NCBI RefSeq assembly: GCF_030209435.1
Contig: NZ_JARVRX010000006.1
Span: forward strand, 61,837-125,836
DNA from: Mycolicibacterium sp. lyk4-40-TYG-92
GTDB lineage: Bacteria > Actinomycetota > Actinomycetes > Mycobacteriales > Mycobacteriaceae
Length of the DNA: 64,000 bases
Direction of reading: 5' to 3'
The notes beneath the pieces are model-generated. The model had not been told where the DNA came from. It ran no database searches and worked only from the letters and a program-made list of their open reading frames with translations. The stretch's first letter is position 1; every line of letters begins with the position of its first letter. Both the position numbers and the translations under genes were made by a program. Shown piece by piece: positions 41,485-51,155 of this stretch.

Positions 41485-42942
41485 TCACCTCGCAGGCTCG
41501 GGCGCCGGCTCCTCGGCCAACGACGATTCGCGGGTCTGCCGGCGGGCGATGCGGGCCGGCCCGGCGAAATACCACGCGGCCGCGGCAAGCAGCACTGCCA
41601 GGAAGATCCACGGCATCAAGGCCGCAGGCCAGGCCGGGAGCGGATACACGTTGCGGTAGAAGACATACGCAAGGGAGCCCGTGACGGTCATCCCGATGAT
41701 GACGGCGGCACCGATGCTGGCCTGTGGCGCCAGGCGCCGCACCAGGATCGGGATACCCAAACCCATCAGCATGTAGGCGACCATGTAGCCGAAGGTTCCC
41801 AGGGTTCCGGTGTAGGAATACACATCGAGCTCGTTGATTCCACTGATTCCCAAGCCAAGTGCCGCGATCAGGGCAGCCGCACTGAGCAAGATGATCGCAA
41901 CATGCGGGGTCTTGCGAGTGGGATGCGTCGCCGCCATCTTGCGGTGCACCAGCTGCGACTCCCCCATCGATCGCAACACCCGACTGGCCGCTGTGAGCGA
42001 TCCGGTCACGCAGGCGAAGTTCGAGGCCACCGCGCCCAGATCGATGCCCAACGCCAGCCAGTGAAAGCCAAGGCCATCGGCCAATGTGTTCAACGGCGTT
42101 GCATCGGCGGCCAGGTTGTCGGCACCACCGAATCCGACGATCTGCGCGTAAGACGCATACAGGTACAGCGCGCCGGCCAGGAGCGCACTACCGGTGACGG
42201 CCCGTGGGATTGTCCGCTGTGGGTCTTTGGCCTCGACGGACAAACACGCGGCCGACTCGAACCCGACGAAACCCAGGGTCGCCAGCACCATGCCGCTGAC
42301 CACCTGTTGCACCGTGATTCCCGTGGGCATGAGCGGCGCGAGACTGAACCCATGATGAAGTAGAACCATGGTGCACACCAACAGAATTGCTCCGATAGAG
42401 AGCACCTCGAGCACCACACCGGTCCATGCGGAGATCCGCACGCCGCGGATCATCATCCATGCCGCGCAGACCACGCACAGGATTTCCAAGACCACCGTGA
42501 CCGAAATCGAGGTGGCGGGCGCTCCGGCGCTCACCGGTGGCGCTACTCCCAGAAGAGGTTTGGTGTACTGCGAGAATTGGGCGACACAGCCGACGGAGAT
42601 GAGCAGGTAGCCCAGAGCGAGACCGGTCGACCCGACGAACCCGACCGCTCGACCGAACGCGGCGGTGATATGCGAGAGCAGGTCCTCGCCCGGCCGCAAC
42701 CGCGCGGCCCGGGACACGCACCAGCCCACCAGGAGCAGCACGCACAAGGAGACTGCGTAGGAATACAAGGTACCCGCGCTGGCACTGGCAGCGACAAGCG
42801 TTGCGCCGGAGACCATTACGGCACTTGGTGCGATGCCGGCTGTCGACTGCGCGACCAGCTCGACACCGCTCATGCTGGCGGCTGCAAGCCCGGTATCTTC
42901 TCTGAGTTCCTCGAGCCGCTCGACATTGGATATAGACGGCAT
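41485..42942 (-). CDS. APC-superfamily amino acid permease
   Basis: 485 aa with 12-14 hydrophobic helices. The opening MSGVELVAQSTAGIAPSAVMV and helix FVGFESAACLSVEAKDPQRTIPRAVTGS are the usual APC elements. ATG 42942 has GGAGG 7 nt upstream. It is convergent with the PrpF gene and 618 bp from the aldehyde dehydrogenase gene, which is on the same strand. Given the neighbouring aldehyde dehydrogenase and aminotransferase, polyamines or omega-amino acids are possible substrates, but no residue-level evidence supports this. Confidence 0.88.
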   Translation of the reverse strand: MPSISNVERLEELREDTGLAAASMSGVELVAQSTAGIAPSAVMVSGATLVAASASAGTLYSYAVSLCVLLLVGWCVSRAARLRPGEDLLSHITAAFGRAVGFVGSTGLALGYLLISVGCVAQFSQYTKPLLGVAPPVSAGAPATSISVTVVLEILCVVCAAWMMIRGVRISAWTGVVLEVLSIGAILLVCTMVLLHHGFSLAPLMPTGITVQQVVSGMVLATLGFVGFESAACLSVEAKDPQRTIPRAVTGSALLAGALYLYASYAQIVGFGGADNLAADATPLNTLADGLGFHWLALGIDLGAVASNFACVTGSLTAASRVLRSMGESQLVHRKMAATHPTRKTPHVAIILLSAAALIAALGLGISGINELDVYSYTGTLGTFGYMVAYMLMGLGIPILVRRLAPQASIGAAVIIGMTVTGSLAYVFYRNVYPLPAWPAALMPWIFLAVLLAAAAWYFAGPARIARRQTRESSLAEEPAPEPAR

Positions 42943-43560
42943 TGATCGGCCTCCTCAATGGTGTTGGTCGGTCCACGAACGCGGCATGGACCGCATGCCG
43001 GCTACGGTGCCGACGGGCAGATGTACATGGGCGAAATGACCAAGCGGGACAACCGCTTTCGGTTCACCAGGCAACTTTAGGGTCGGGTTGTTACCAGTAG
43101 TGACAACGAATGTTAAATACACCGACAAAACGCACCGCCATTCATGACGTTCGTCACAGACCTCGGTCAAGCCCGCTCAGGGTTGAATGCTCCCGCAATT
43201 ACTTTCACCCGCCGCGCGTCGGGTAGCGAAAAATTGCGGACGGTCCCGGCGCGAAGTAAATATGTGGACGCGCTGCCGGCGCACGTTTCTCTACAACGTG
43301 AAAATGCGACTATCGGCCGGTTTCAGAATCAGCGAGCTGGCCGTCGGCTGGGGAACTCAGTGCTGAGTAATGTTGCAGCACACGCTCATCCCGACTAGGT
43401 GCGTAGATTTCTGCTTCATCCGAATACTCTACGACGGGCGGTCCGGACGCTACGTTATTGACACAGATTCCACGAACTCTGAATTACGTGGACGCCATCG
43501 AGCGCAATTCTCGAAATGGCTTTGACGCACGGGGTTCGCGCCAGCGATCGTGCGGGATTA
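42943..43560. other. Intergenic region upstream of the APC permease
   Basis: 618 bp, lower in GC than the flanks. It should contain the permease promoter and the end of the aldehyde dehydrogenase transcript. An imperfect inverted repeat (gttgttac, 5 nt, gtgacaac) at about 43087-43107 could be an operator. A plus-strand frame at 43144-43398 lacks any feature and is not called. Confidence 0.5.
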
Positions 43561-45054
43561 CTACCTCTTGGTGAAGATAATTCGGTGCCAGTCCTTTTCG
43601 GCAACCGACGTGATGTCGCTCATCACGTGTTTGATGGTCAGATATTCCTCAAACGAATAGGCGCTCATGTCTTTACCGAACCCGGAAGCGCCGAAACCGC
43701 CATGTGGCATTTCGGAGATGATCGGGATGTGGTCGTTGATCCACACGCAGCCGGCCTGGATTTCGCGCGCTGCCCGCTGGGCCCTGTACACGTCGCGAGT
43801 CCATGCCGAGGCTGCCAGCCCGTACTCGGTGTCGTTGGCCTGCCGCAGCGCGTCATCGTCGCCGATAAACGGCCGCACCGTCAGCACCGGGCCGAAGATC
43901 TCATCGCGGTAGATCTCGGAGTCCTCGGCGACATCGGCAATCAGTGTCGGCGGGTAGAACGTGCCAGAGCCCTCGGGCATCGTTCCGCCGGTCACGATCC
44001 GCCCACCTTGCGGCTGCGCCCGCTCCACCATGCCGGCAACCTTGGTCCGGTGGGGCGTCGAGATCACCGGTCCCAGATCGGTATTCGGGTCATACGGGTC
44101 GCCCACGACGACCTTGCCGAACAGTTCGGCAACTCCGGCCACAAAATCGTCGTACAACGGTTGCGCCACGATGGCGCGGGTCGCCGCGGTGCAATCCTGG
44201 CCGGTGTTGATCAAGGACGCCGCCACCGCGCCATGAATGGCGGCATCCAAGTCTGCGTCGTCGAAGACCACGAACGGAGCCTTGCCGCCAAGTTCGAGCT
44301 GTGTGCGGTGGCCGTGGACCGCCGCAGCTGCCATCACTCGTCGACCGACTGCCGTCGAGCCGGTGAATGTCACCATGTCGACATCACGGTGCCCGGCGAG
44401 GGCTGCGCCGACGTCTGCGCCCAGCCCGGTCACAACATTGAACACACCTTCGGGCAACCCCGCTTCGCTGGCCAATCGGGCCAGCGTGAGCGTGGTCAGC
44501 GGGGTGATCTCGGCAGGCTTGATCACCACGGCACACCCGGCCGCCAACGCGGGCAATGCCTTCCAGACCGCCATCTGCAGTGGATAATTCCACGGCGTGA
44601 TGGTGGCGACCACTCCGACGGCCTCACGCCGGATGCTTGACGTGTGATCGGCCGAGTACTCCGCAGTGGCCTTGCCGTCGAGGTGTCGGGCGGCACCGGC
44701 AAAAAAGTCGATGTTGTCAGCGCTGCCGGGAACGTCGAAGTTTGCCGCCAGCCGGACCGGTTTACCGGTCTGGCTCACCTCCTGATCCACGAGCTCGTCA
44801 GCGTTCTCGGCGACCAGTTGCGCCAACCGCGCCAGGACCGTGGCCCGCTCGGCCGGAGTTGCCCTGGCCCAGTTCGGCTGCGCGGCGCGGGCCGAAGCCA
44901 CTGCAACGTCGACATCAGCCGGCGTTGCCAGCGCATACGACGCCACGACATCGCCCGTGGCCGGATTGACGATCTCGAACGGCTTCCCGGCCGTTGTCAC
45001 GGGCTTTCCGTTGAGGAAACTACCGGCGACGACCTGGCCTGTACCTGCGCTCAC
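43561..45054 (-). CDS. Aldehyde dehydrogenase (gamma-aminobutyraldehyde dehydrogenase-like)
   Basis: 497 aa NAD(P)-dependent enzyme. Conserved blocks: TITPWNYPLQMAVWKALPAL, VVIKPAEITPLTTL, FTGSTAVGRRVM, the general-base Glu in QLELGGKAPFVVF, and the nucleophile Cys in NTGQDCTAATR. The C-terminal WINDHIPIISEMPHGGFGASG is the aminobutyraldehyde/betaine-aldehyde group pattern. GTG 45054 gives the family length, although the frame is open much further upstream through the divergent Lrp gene. It faces away from lrp-aminotransferase, with which it could complete oxidation of diamines to amino acids. Confidence 0.92.
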   Translation of the reverse strand: MSAGTGQVVAGSFLNGKPVTTAGKPFEIVNPATGDVVASYALATPADVDVAVASARAAQPNWARATPAERATVLARLAQLVAENADELVDQEVSQTGKPVRLAANFDVPGSADNIDFFAGAARHLDGKATAEYSADHTSSIRREAVGVVATITPWNYPLQMAVWKALPALAAGCAVVIKPAEITPLTTLTLARLASEAGLPEGVFNVVTGLGADVGAALAGHRDVDMVTFTGSTAVGRRVMAAAAVHGHRTQLELGGKAPFVVFDDADLDAAIHGAVAASLINTGQDCTAATRAIVAQPLYDDFVAGVAELFGKVVVGDPYDPNTDLGPVISTPHRTKVAGMVERAQPQGGRIVTGGTMPEGSGTFYPPTLIADVAEDSEIYRDEIFGPVLTVRPFIGDDDALRQANDTEYGLAASAWTRDVYRAQRAAREIQAGCVWINDHIPIISEMPHGGFGASGFGKDMSAYSFEEYLTIKHVMSDITSVAEKDWHRIIFTKR

Positions 45055-45156
45055 GATCTTGCACGCTACCCCAACACCGATGCGGATTCCACTCGAAATC
45101 GAGGCATGGACGATTGATTCCGTCGCATCGCTTGAACTAAACGACGAAATCCGTGC

Positions 45157-45690
45157 ATGATGGACGTCATGGCCATGCCAGATGCCCCGCCCGATGCCAC
45201 TGCGATGCCTGGGCGGAGTAACCCACCTCGCGGCGGCGCCGCATGCCAACTCGACGAACTTTCGAAAGCGATCATCGAGAAACTGCAGCAGGACGGCAGG
45301 CAGTCCTACGCCGCCATCGGTAAAGCGGTCGAGTTGTCGGAAGCGGCCGTGCGCCAACGTGTCCAGCGCATGGTCGACGGCGGCGTCATGCAGATCGTCG
45401 CCGTGACTGACCCTGTTCAAATGGGCTTCGGACGCCAAGCCTTGATCGGTGTCCGATGCACCGGCGACACCACCGAGGTCGCCGACAAACTTGCCGCCAT
45501 TGCGTCCGTCGACTACGTCGTGCTGACCGCCGGAACCTTCGACATCATCATCGAGGTCGTCTGCGAAGACGACAGCCACCTGCTCGACCTGCTCAACCGC
45601 AAGATTCGAGCCGTACCGGGGGTGCTGTCCACCGAAACGCTGGTCTACCTCAAACTCGTCAAACAGCAATACAACTGGGGCACGCGGTGA
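45157..45690 (+). CDS. Lrp/AsnC-family regulator
   Basis: 177 aa with a Pro-rich N-terminal tail. Helix-turn-helix: LDELSKAIIEKLQQDGRQSYAAIGKAVELSEAAVRQRVQRM. The RAM effector domain has VADKLAAIASVDYVVLTAGTFDIIIEVVCED and VLSTETLVYLKLVKQQYNWG. Several in-frame ATGs near 45157-45175 make the exact start uncertain. Its stop overlaps the aminotransferase start (GTGA), and it is divergent from the aldehyde dehydrogenase gene 102 bp away, so it probably controls both. Confidence 0.92.
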   Translation: MMDVMAMPDAPPDATAMPGRSNPPRGGAACQLDELSKAIIEKLQQDGRQSYAAIGKAVELSEAAVRQRVQRMVDGGVMQIVAVTDPVQMGFGRQALIGVRCTGDTTEVADKLAAIASVDYVVLTAGTFDIIIEVVCEDDSHLLDLLNRKIRAVPGVLSTETLVYLKLVKQQYNWGTR

Positions 45691-47072
45691 CAACAATCAA
45701 TGCAGCACAATCACTTTCAACCGACTTGGCGGCCAAGGCCAAACGGCATCTGTGGGGTCATTTCGCCCGTCATGGGACCGACATCACCCCGCCCATCATC
45801 ACCCGCGGTGAGGGCGTCACCATCTTCGACGACCGGGGCAAAAGCTATATCGACGGGCTGTCGGGCCTGTTCGTGGTGCAGGTCGGGCACGGCCGCGAGG
45901 AACTCGCGGCAGCAGCTGCCCGCCAGGCCGAGCAGCTGTCCTTCTTCCCGTTGTGGTCCTACGCGACTCCGCCCGCGATCGAGCTGGCGGAGCGGATCGC
46001 CAACTATGCACCGGGCGACCTGAACCGGGTCTTCTTCACCACCGGCGGCGGCGAAGCGGTGGAGAGTGCCTGGAAGCTGGCCAAACAGTTCTTCAAGTTG
46101 ACCGGAAAACCCGGTAAGCACAAGGTCATTTCGCGTGCCATCGCCTACCACGGCACGCCTCAGGGGGCACTGGCGATCACCGGCATCCCGGCATTCAAGG
46201 CGCCATTCGAGCCGCTCACCCCAGGCGGCTTTCGCGCACCGAACACCAACTTCTACCGCGCGCCCGATGCCTACGCACACGACCCAGAGGCATTCGGCCG
46301 GTACTGCGCCGACCGCATCGCCGAGGCCATCGAATTCGAGGGTCCCGACACCGTCGCCGCGGTGTTCCTGGAGCCGGTGCAGAACGCGGGCGGGTGCTTC
46401 CCACCGCCACCGGGATACTTCCAGCGCGTCCGTGAGATCTGCGACCAGTACGACGTACTCCTGGTCTCGGACGAGGTGATCTGCGCCTACGGCCGCATCG
46501 GCTCGATGTTCGCCTGCGACGATTTCGGCTACGTTCCCGACATCATCACCAGCGCAAAGGGTTTGACATCCGGCTATTCCCCGATCGGCGCGATGATCGC
46601 CAGCGACCGCCTGTTCGAACCCTTCAACGACGGCAAGACGATGTTCGCCCACGGCTACACCTTCGGTGGACACCCGGTGTCGTCCGCGGTGGCGCTGGCC
46701 AACCTCGATATCTTCGAGCGTGAGGGCATCAATGCGCACGTGAAAGCGACCGCCCCGATGTTCAGGGCGACACTCGAGAAGCTGTACGACCTTCCGATCG
46801 TCGGCGACGTCCGCGGTGAGGGATTCTTCTACGGCATCGAACTCGTGAAAGACAAGGCCACCAGGGAAACCTTCAACGGAGAAGAGTCCGAGCGCCTGCT
46901 GCGCGGCTTCCTGACACCCGCACTGTGGGAGGCGGGTCTGTACTGCCGTGCAGATGACCGTGGCGATCCAGTGATCCAGCTGGCTCCGCCTTTGATAAGC
47001 GGCCAGAAGGAGTTCGACGCGATCTACGACATCCTGCGCAACGTCCTCGAGGAAGCGGGGCGTCGACTTTAG
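45687..47072 (+). CDS. Class III aminotransferase (Rv3329-like)
   Basis: 461 aa PLP enzyme of the omega-aminotransferase group. It shows HLWGHFARHGTD, GKSYIDGLSGLFVVQVGHGR, the phosphate-binding FFTTGGGEAVESAWKLA, the Asp of VSDEVICAYGRIG and the Schiff-base Lys in ITSAKGLTSGYSPIG (near residue 291). Likely reactions are transamination of putrescine, GABA, beta-alanine or similar with pyruvate or 2-oxoglutarate. The GTG start overlaps the lrp stop. It resembles M. tuberculosis Rv3329, recalled rather than searched. Together with the divergent dehydrogenase it forms a diamine/omega-amino acid degradation unit. Confidence 0.92.
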   Translation: MTTINAAQSLSTDLAAKAKRHLWGHFARHGTDITPPIITRGEGVTIFDDRGKSYIDGLSGLFVVQVGHGREELAAAAARQAEQLSFFPLWSYATPPAIELAERIANYAPGDLNRVFFTTGGGEAVESAWKLAKQFFKLTGKPGKHKVISRAIAYHGTPQGALAITGIPAFKAPFEPLTPGGFRAPNTNFYRAPDAYAHDPEAFGRYCADRIAEAIEFEGPDTVAAVFLEPVQNAGGCFPPPPGYFQRVREICDQYDVLLVSDEVICAYGRIGSMFACDDFGYVPDIITSAKGLTSGYSPIGAMIASDRLFEPFNDGKTMFAHGYTFGGHPVSSAVALANLDIFEREGINAHVKATAPMFRATLEKLYDLPIVGDVRGEGFFYGIELVKDKATRETFNGEESERLLRGFLTPALWEAGLYCRADDRGDPVIQLAPPLISGQKEFDAIYDILRNVLEEAGRRL

Positions 47073-47197
47073 GGCGCCGTCCCGACTCGTCGCGCATAGC
47101 GACCTTCGAATCCCGTCGGTTCAAACGGTGGGCCGGCAGTGGCGAATCGGCCACGGTGACAGTCGAATCCCTGAGTCACCACCGATACGGAGCCCAC

Positions 47198-48010
47198 ATG
47201 CCCTTCTTCGACGGCGCGGCCGGACGGATCTTCTACCGGCACTGGACCTTCACCGAAGACCCGGCCGCAGCCCTGGTCTTCTTGCACGGTTTCGGCGAGC
47301 ACTCCGGTCTCTACCACCGGTTCGCCGCCGAGCTCGGCCATCACGGCATCGATCTGTGGGCACTCGACCAGCCCGGGCACGGACTGTCCGACGGCACCCG
47401 GGGCGACGTGGGCAACTTCACCGACATCGTCACCAACGCCCGCACGCTCACCGCGCTGGCCGCCCAACATGCCCCCCACGTCCCGTTGGTGATCGCCGGG
47501 CACTCGCTCGGCAGCGTAGGCGCGCTGCTCACCGCACTCGAGGACACCGACCGGTACCGCGCCGTCGTGATCAGTGGAGCGGCCCTCGATCCGCTGCCGT
47601 GGCTGAATGCGGCCGACTCGGCCCAGCCGTTCTCACTGGAACTCGACGCGCTGTCCGCCGACCCCACCTACCGCGACGAACTCGCCAACGACCCGCTCGC
47701 GTTCACAGGGGCCGATGTAGTGGGCGTCCTATCCCGGCTCTTCCCGCCGGCATGGCGGCGCCTCGACGCCGAGCTGCCGGAGCTGCGGCTGCCGATCCTC
47801 GCAGTGCACGGTCAGCACGACGCCATCGCGCCGCTGACCGGAATCGTAGGCTGGCGCGACCGACTGCCGCAGCTGCGGGTCGAGATCATCGACGGTGCCG
47901 CGCACGACGTGCTCAACGAAGTCGCGCACCGTCGGGTCGCCGACCTCATCGCCGCTCATGCCATCGCCCAGCACGCGCCCGCCACGATCGACGCCGAGGT
48001 GCCGGCGTAA
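47198..48010 (+). CDS. Monoacylglycerol lipase-like alpha/beta-hydrolase
   Basis: 270 aa. ALVFLHGFGEHSGLYHRFAAEL is the oxyanion-hole region, ALDQPGHGLSDG the usual strand-turn, and VIAGHSLGSVGALL the nucleophile elbow. The acid lies in AVHGQHDAIAP and the base in DGAAHDVLNE. This is the serine aminopeptidase S33/monoglyceride lipase pattern, as in Rv0183. ATG 47198 has GGAG 5 nt upstream; the longer GTG frame at 47156 has none. It follows the aminotransferase by 125 bp and may be separate. Confidence 0.9.
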   Translation: MPFFDGAAGRIFYRHWTFTEDPAAALVFLHGFGEHSGLYHRFAAELGHHGIDLWALDQPGHGLSDGTRGDVGNFTDIVTNARTLTALAAQHAPHVPLVIAGHSLGSVGALLTALEDTDRYRAVVISGAALDPLPWLNAADSAQPFSLELDALSADPTYRDELANDPLAFTGADVVGVLSRLFPPAWRRLDAELPELRLPILAVHGQHDAIAPLTGIVGWRDRLPQLRVEIIDGAAHDVLNEVAHRRVADLIAAHAIAQHAPATIDAEVPA

Positions 48011-48140
48011 CCCCGATGAGTACCTGCGCTCGATTATTCCGTTACATGACAGCCACATTCGTGAGGCGGGCCGATCCCCGGCGGGCCGAGTCGAAATCCG
48101 CCAGCAGCGCCCACGGGCACGCACGCAATCGGATGGCCGC

Positions 48141-49904
48141 TCATAGGTCCAGCACCAGTGGTTGGGTCGGTGTGGCCACGCACAGCAGGACGGTCCCCTC
48201 CGCCGGCGGGTCCAGCGGCTCAGGGTCATAGTCGACCTGACCGGCCAGCACCGCCGTTTCGCAGGTGTGGCAGACGCCGGTACGGCACGACCACCGCGTG
48301 GGCACGTCACAGGCTTCGGCGAACTCCAACAGACTGGCGTAGTCCGCACTCCAGGGCGCCGCGATGGCGCTGCGGGCGAACTCAACCGACGGACCCGGAC
48401 CGGGCGTGCCAGCGGGAAGATGCGGGGGATCTGACGCGACTGCAGCGATGCCTGGTGTGATCGCCGAAAGGGCGCCGAACCTTTCGTGATGGATGTTGGC
48501 GGGGTCCAGTCCGCAAGCACGCAGCGCCTCGCCGAGCTGGTCCATGAACAACTGCGGTCCGCACAGATACGCATCAGCATCGCGCGGCGGCGCCAATGAA
48601 GCGAGCGTGTCGTAGTCGAGGTGACCGACCTGGTCGTAGTCGATGCCCGTCTGATCGGTGGCCGACGGGCGACTGTAGACGACATGGCTTCGGGTGTTGG
48701 GCAATTGCCCCAGCAGCGTTCGGACTTCATCGGCGAACGGGTGCGCCCCACCGTCACGCGCGGCGTAAAGCCACCACACCGGTCGATTCGATCGCGATGC
48801 CACCAGGTGGTGCAGCATGGATAGCAGCGGCGTCACCCCGATGCCGGCAGATAGCAGCAGAACAGGATTCGTGGCGTCGACGAGGCGGAAGGTGCCGCGC
48901 GGGGCGGCGACCTCGACGACGTCGCCGACGCTGATCTTGTCGTGGATGTATGTGCTGACCGTTCCCGGCGACTCCCTCTTGACGCCGATTCGGTACGCGC
49001 CCGCCCTTGGACTGTTGCACAGCGAGTAGTTGCGCACCACCGCCGCCGCCTCGGCCGCGGCCGGCACCCGCAGCGCAATCGATTGCCCGGCCACCCATTC
49101 CGGGGAAACTGCGCCCTCGGTATCGACCAGCATCAGCGAACGCACGTCCCGACTTTCGGTGTGGATCCCCGAAATACGCATCGACCGGAATCCCACCCAC
49201 GACGGCGGCGGCGCGGCCACCCCGGTCAACCCGCTGTTGCCTGCAGCGGTTCCGACCTGGGCGGCCTGTTCGAACAAGTTCTGTAGCGAGGTCCGCCAAC
49301 CCGGGCTCAGGGCCGGAATACCAAGTGCGCGTTCAAGATTCTCACGGGGATGCCCAGGAAGGTACAGCAGCGCGTCCATCTCGGCGACGGAGATACGCTG
49401 CGGTCCCTCACTGATTTTGACGATGTCCTGCCCAGCCTCGACTTCACCTTCGGTCAGGACACGGCAATAGAATCCCGGTCGATGATGCGCGACCAGCAGG
49501 GCGGCCAGCCGCGGCTCGCCGACCCGCATACCGGCGCGGTAACACGTCACCCGCGGCTGCGTGACCTCGACGACCGCATCACCGATTCGATACCGATCAC
49601 CGATGAAAACTCCGTCGTCGGGCAGGCCGTCGACGGTCAAGTTCTCCCCGAACATGCCCGGCGCCAAATCCTCGCGATGGAGTTCACGAGCCCAGTAACG
49701 GTACGACGCCAGTTGATACACCAGCACCGCGCGGATTTCGCCGCCGTGGCCGGCAGTATCGCCCTGCCCGTCCCCGTCGAGGTTCAGCCGTCGCAGCATG
49801 CGTGGCCCGTCGACGGGGTACTTCCACGCCCCGGTGTAGACGGTGCGGCCTTTCCAGGGAACGCCTTTGGGCATCCCGACATTGACGGACACGAGTTTGG
49901 CCAT
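48141..49904 (-). CDS. MOSC domain-ferredoxin reductase-2Fe2S fusion protein
   Basis: 587 aa. Residues 1-215 are a MOSC domain of the YiiM type (GDTAGHGGEIRAVLVY, the GMFGENLTVDGL block, and the candidate molybdenum-ligand Cys in VTQPRVTCYRAG). Residues about 240-340 form an FAD-binding domain (VVRNYSLCNSPRAGAY), about 345-465 the NAD(P)-binding domain (LLLSAGIGVTPLLSMLHHL, DAYLCGPQLFM). The last 85 residues are a plant-type 2Fe-2S ferredoxin (CRTGVCHTC with a later Cys in LLCVATP). This would carry electrons from NAD(P)H to a Moco site, as needed to reduce N-hydroxylated compounds. ATG 49904 has GAGGAG 6 nt upstream. Its own operator and partners are not evident. Confidence 0.9.
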   Translation of the reverse strand: MAKLVSVNVGMPKGVPWKGRTVYTGAWKYPVDGPRMLRRLNLDGDGQGDTAGHGGEIRAVLVYQLASYRYWARELHREDLAPGMFGENLTVDGLPDDGVFIGDRYRIGDAVVEVTQPRVTCYRAGMRVGEPRLAALLVAHHRPGFYCRVLTEGEVEAGQDIVKISEGPQRISVAEMDALLYLPGHPRENLERALGIPALSPGWRTSLQNLFEQAAQVGTAAGNSGLTGVAAPPPSWVGFRSMRISGIHTESRDVRSLMLVDTEGAVSPEWVAGQSIALRVPAAAEAAAVVRNYSLCNSPRAGAYRIGVKRESPGTVSTYIHDKISVGDVVEVAAPRGTFRLVDATNPVLLLSAGIGVTPLLSMLHHLVASRSNRPVWWLYAARDGGAHPFADEVRTLLGQLPNTRSHVVYSRPSATDQTGIDYDQVGHLDYDTLASLAPPRDADAYLCGPQLFMDQLGEALRACGLDPANIHHERFGALSAITPGIAAVASDPPHLPAGTPGPGPSVEFARSAIAAPWSADYASLLEFAEACDVPTRWSCRTGVCHTCETAVLAGQVDYDPEPLDPPAEGTVLLCVATPTQPLVLDL

Positions 49905-50118
49905 GCTGGTCTCCTCACCTCGCACCGACAGCGGGTCTGCCGGGTTGACGCCTGGCAGCGTGCTGAGGTCCGCCGACGATCACCATCGTGCTGATCGTCG
50001 TGGCCATGACGTTGCGATGAAGGGATGAAAGTCGTGCGGTAGTCGCGTGTATCGGAGCCTATCGGCTATAGCCGAACTGGGCCCAGTTTTCAGACACCCC
50101 TACCGGCAGCTCCACAAC

Positions 50119-50135
50119 AATCTGTCTGACAGATT
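50119..50135. promoter_or_regulatory. GntR-type operator before asparaginase
   Basis: Perfect 17-bp palindrome with core CTGTC-T-GACAG, 52 bp upstream of the asparaginase GTG. The same core occurs before ansP (51940-51952). It fits the T-G-T-N-A-C-A form of FadR/GntR sites. Confidence 0.78.
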
Positions 50136-50187
50136 TGGCATGTTCGTGGTACAAATGGCGCTTTGACTGGATCGGGAGGAGGCGGCG

Positions 50188-51123
50188 GTGCCAGTTGTAG
50201 TGCTGACCACCGGTGGCACCATCGCCAGCGGTCGCAGCTGTGATGGCAGCATCTCTCCGTTGGCGCGCGGCGCGATCAGCCACCTCATCGGTCCGGATGT
50301 CTTGGTGCGCGACGTCATGGCGATCGACTCCTCGACGATGTCGTTGAAGCGGATGACCGCCCTTCGCAACGCGGTTACCGAGGTGCTCGATGATCCGGAC
50401 ACCGACGCGGTGGTGATCTTGCACGGCACCGACACTCTCGAGGAGACGGCAATGTTCCTCGATCTCTTCCACGACGATCCCCGTCCGGTGGTGCTGACCG
50501 GCGCGCAGCGGCCCGCCGATCATCCCGACCCCGACGGGCCGCACAACATCTCGCTTGCGATACAGGCCGCGCACAGCGCCGACTCGCGCGAGCATGGAGT
50601 GCTGATTGCGTTCGGCGGCCACGTCCTGGCCGCCCGCGGCGTGCGCAAGGCTCACACCACCCGGCTCGACGCCTATCGACAGTACGTACCGGCCACGCGG
50701 CGTCCCGCGGCGTTGCCTTGGCACCCAACAATCGGTCAGCAGCGCGTCGACATCGTCGCCCTGTATCCGGGCGCCGACCGAACGCATATAGACGCCAGTG
50801 TGTCGGCCGGCGGGCGTGGGATCATCCTCGATGCGATGGGATCAGGCAATGCCAACCCGAATATCCTTGGCGCCGTGCAGGATCATGTACGGCGTGGTGT
50901 CGCCGTCGTGGTCACCAGCCGGGTGCCCGATGGTGTCGTCGAACCCGTCTACGGGGGCAGCGGTGGCGGTCACGACCTGATTGCCGCCGGTGCAATCGCC
51001 TCGCCGTGGCTACGGGCCGCGCAGGCGCGCATCCTGCTGGCTGCGCTGCTGGCCTGCGGCGCCGGGCGAGACCAGATGGTCGACGCCTACGCCGGAGCCC
51101 GCGCCCCTGTCGGGCCGCGTTGA
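50188..51123 (+). CDS. ansA: L-asparaginase (type I/II family)
   Basis: 311 aa. Both catalytic threonine motifs are present: VLTTGGTIASGR at the N-terminus and VILHGTDTLEETA near residue 75. GAQRPADHPDPDGPHN and GGRGIILDAMGSGNA are further family blocks. It hydrolyses asparagine to aspartate and ammonia; no signal peptide, so cytoplasmic. GTG 50188 has GGGAGGAGG upstream. It is first in a unit with GntR, AnsP and AspA that takes asparagine to fumarate. Confidence 0.93.
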   Translation: MPVVVLTTGGTIASGRSCDGSISPLARGAISHLIGPDVLVRDVMAIDSSTMSLKRMTALRNAVTEVLDDPDTDAVVILHGTDTLEETAMFLDLFHDDPRPVVLTGAQRPADHPDPDGPHNISLAIQAAHSADSREHGVLIAFGGHVLAARGVRKAHTTRLDAYRQYVPATRRPAALPWHPTIGQQRVDIVALYPGADRTHIDASVSAGGRGIILDAMGSGNANPNILGAVQDHVRRGVAVVVTSRVPDGVVEPVYGGSGGGHDLIAAGAIASPWLRAAQARILLAALLACGAGRDQMVDAYAGARAPVGPR

Positions 51124-51155
51124 CAGCCTCCGATCGGCGCGCGCACCCTAAAGGC

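Noticed and set aside
40293..41588. 431-codon minus-strand open frame
   Set aside because: Antisense to the PrpF-family gene; low-complexity Gly/Arg/Asp sequence.
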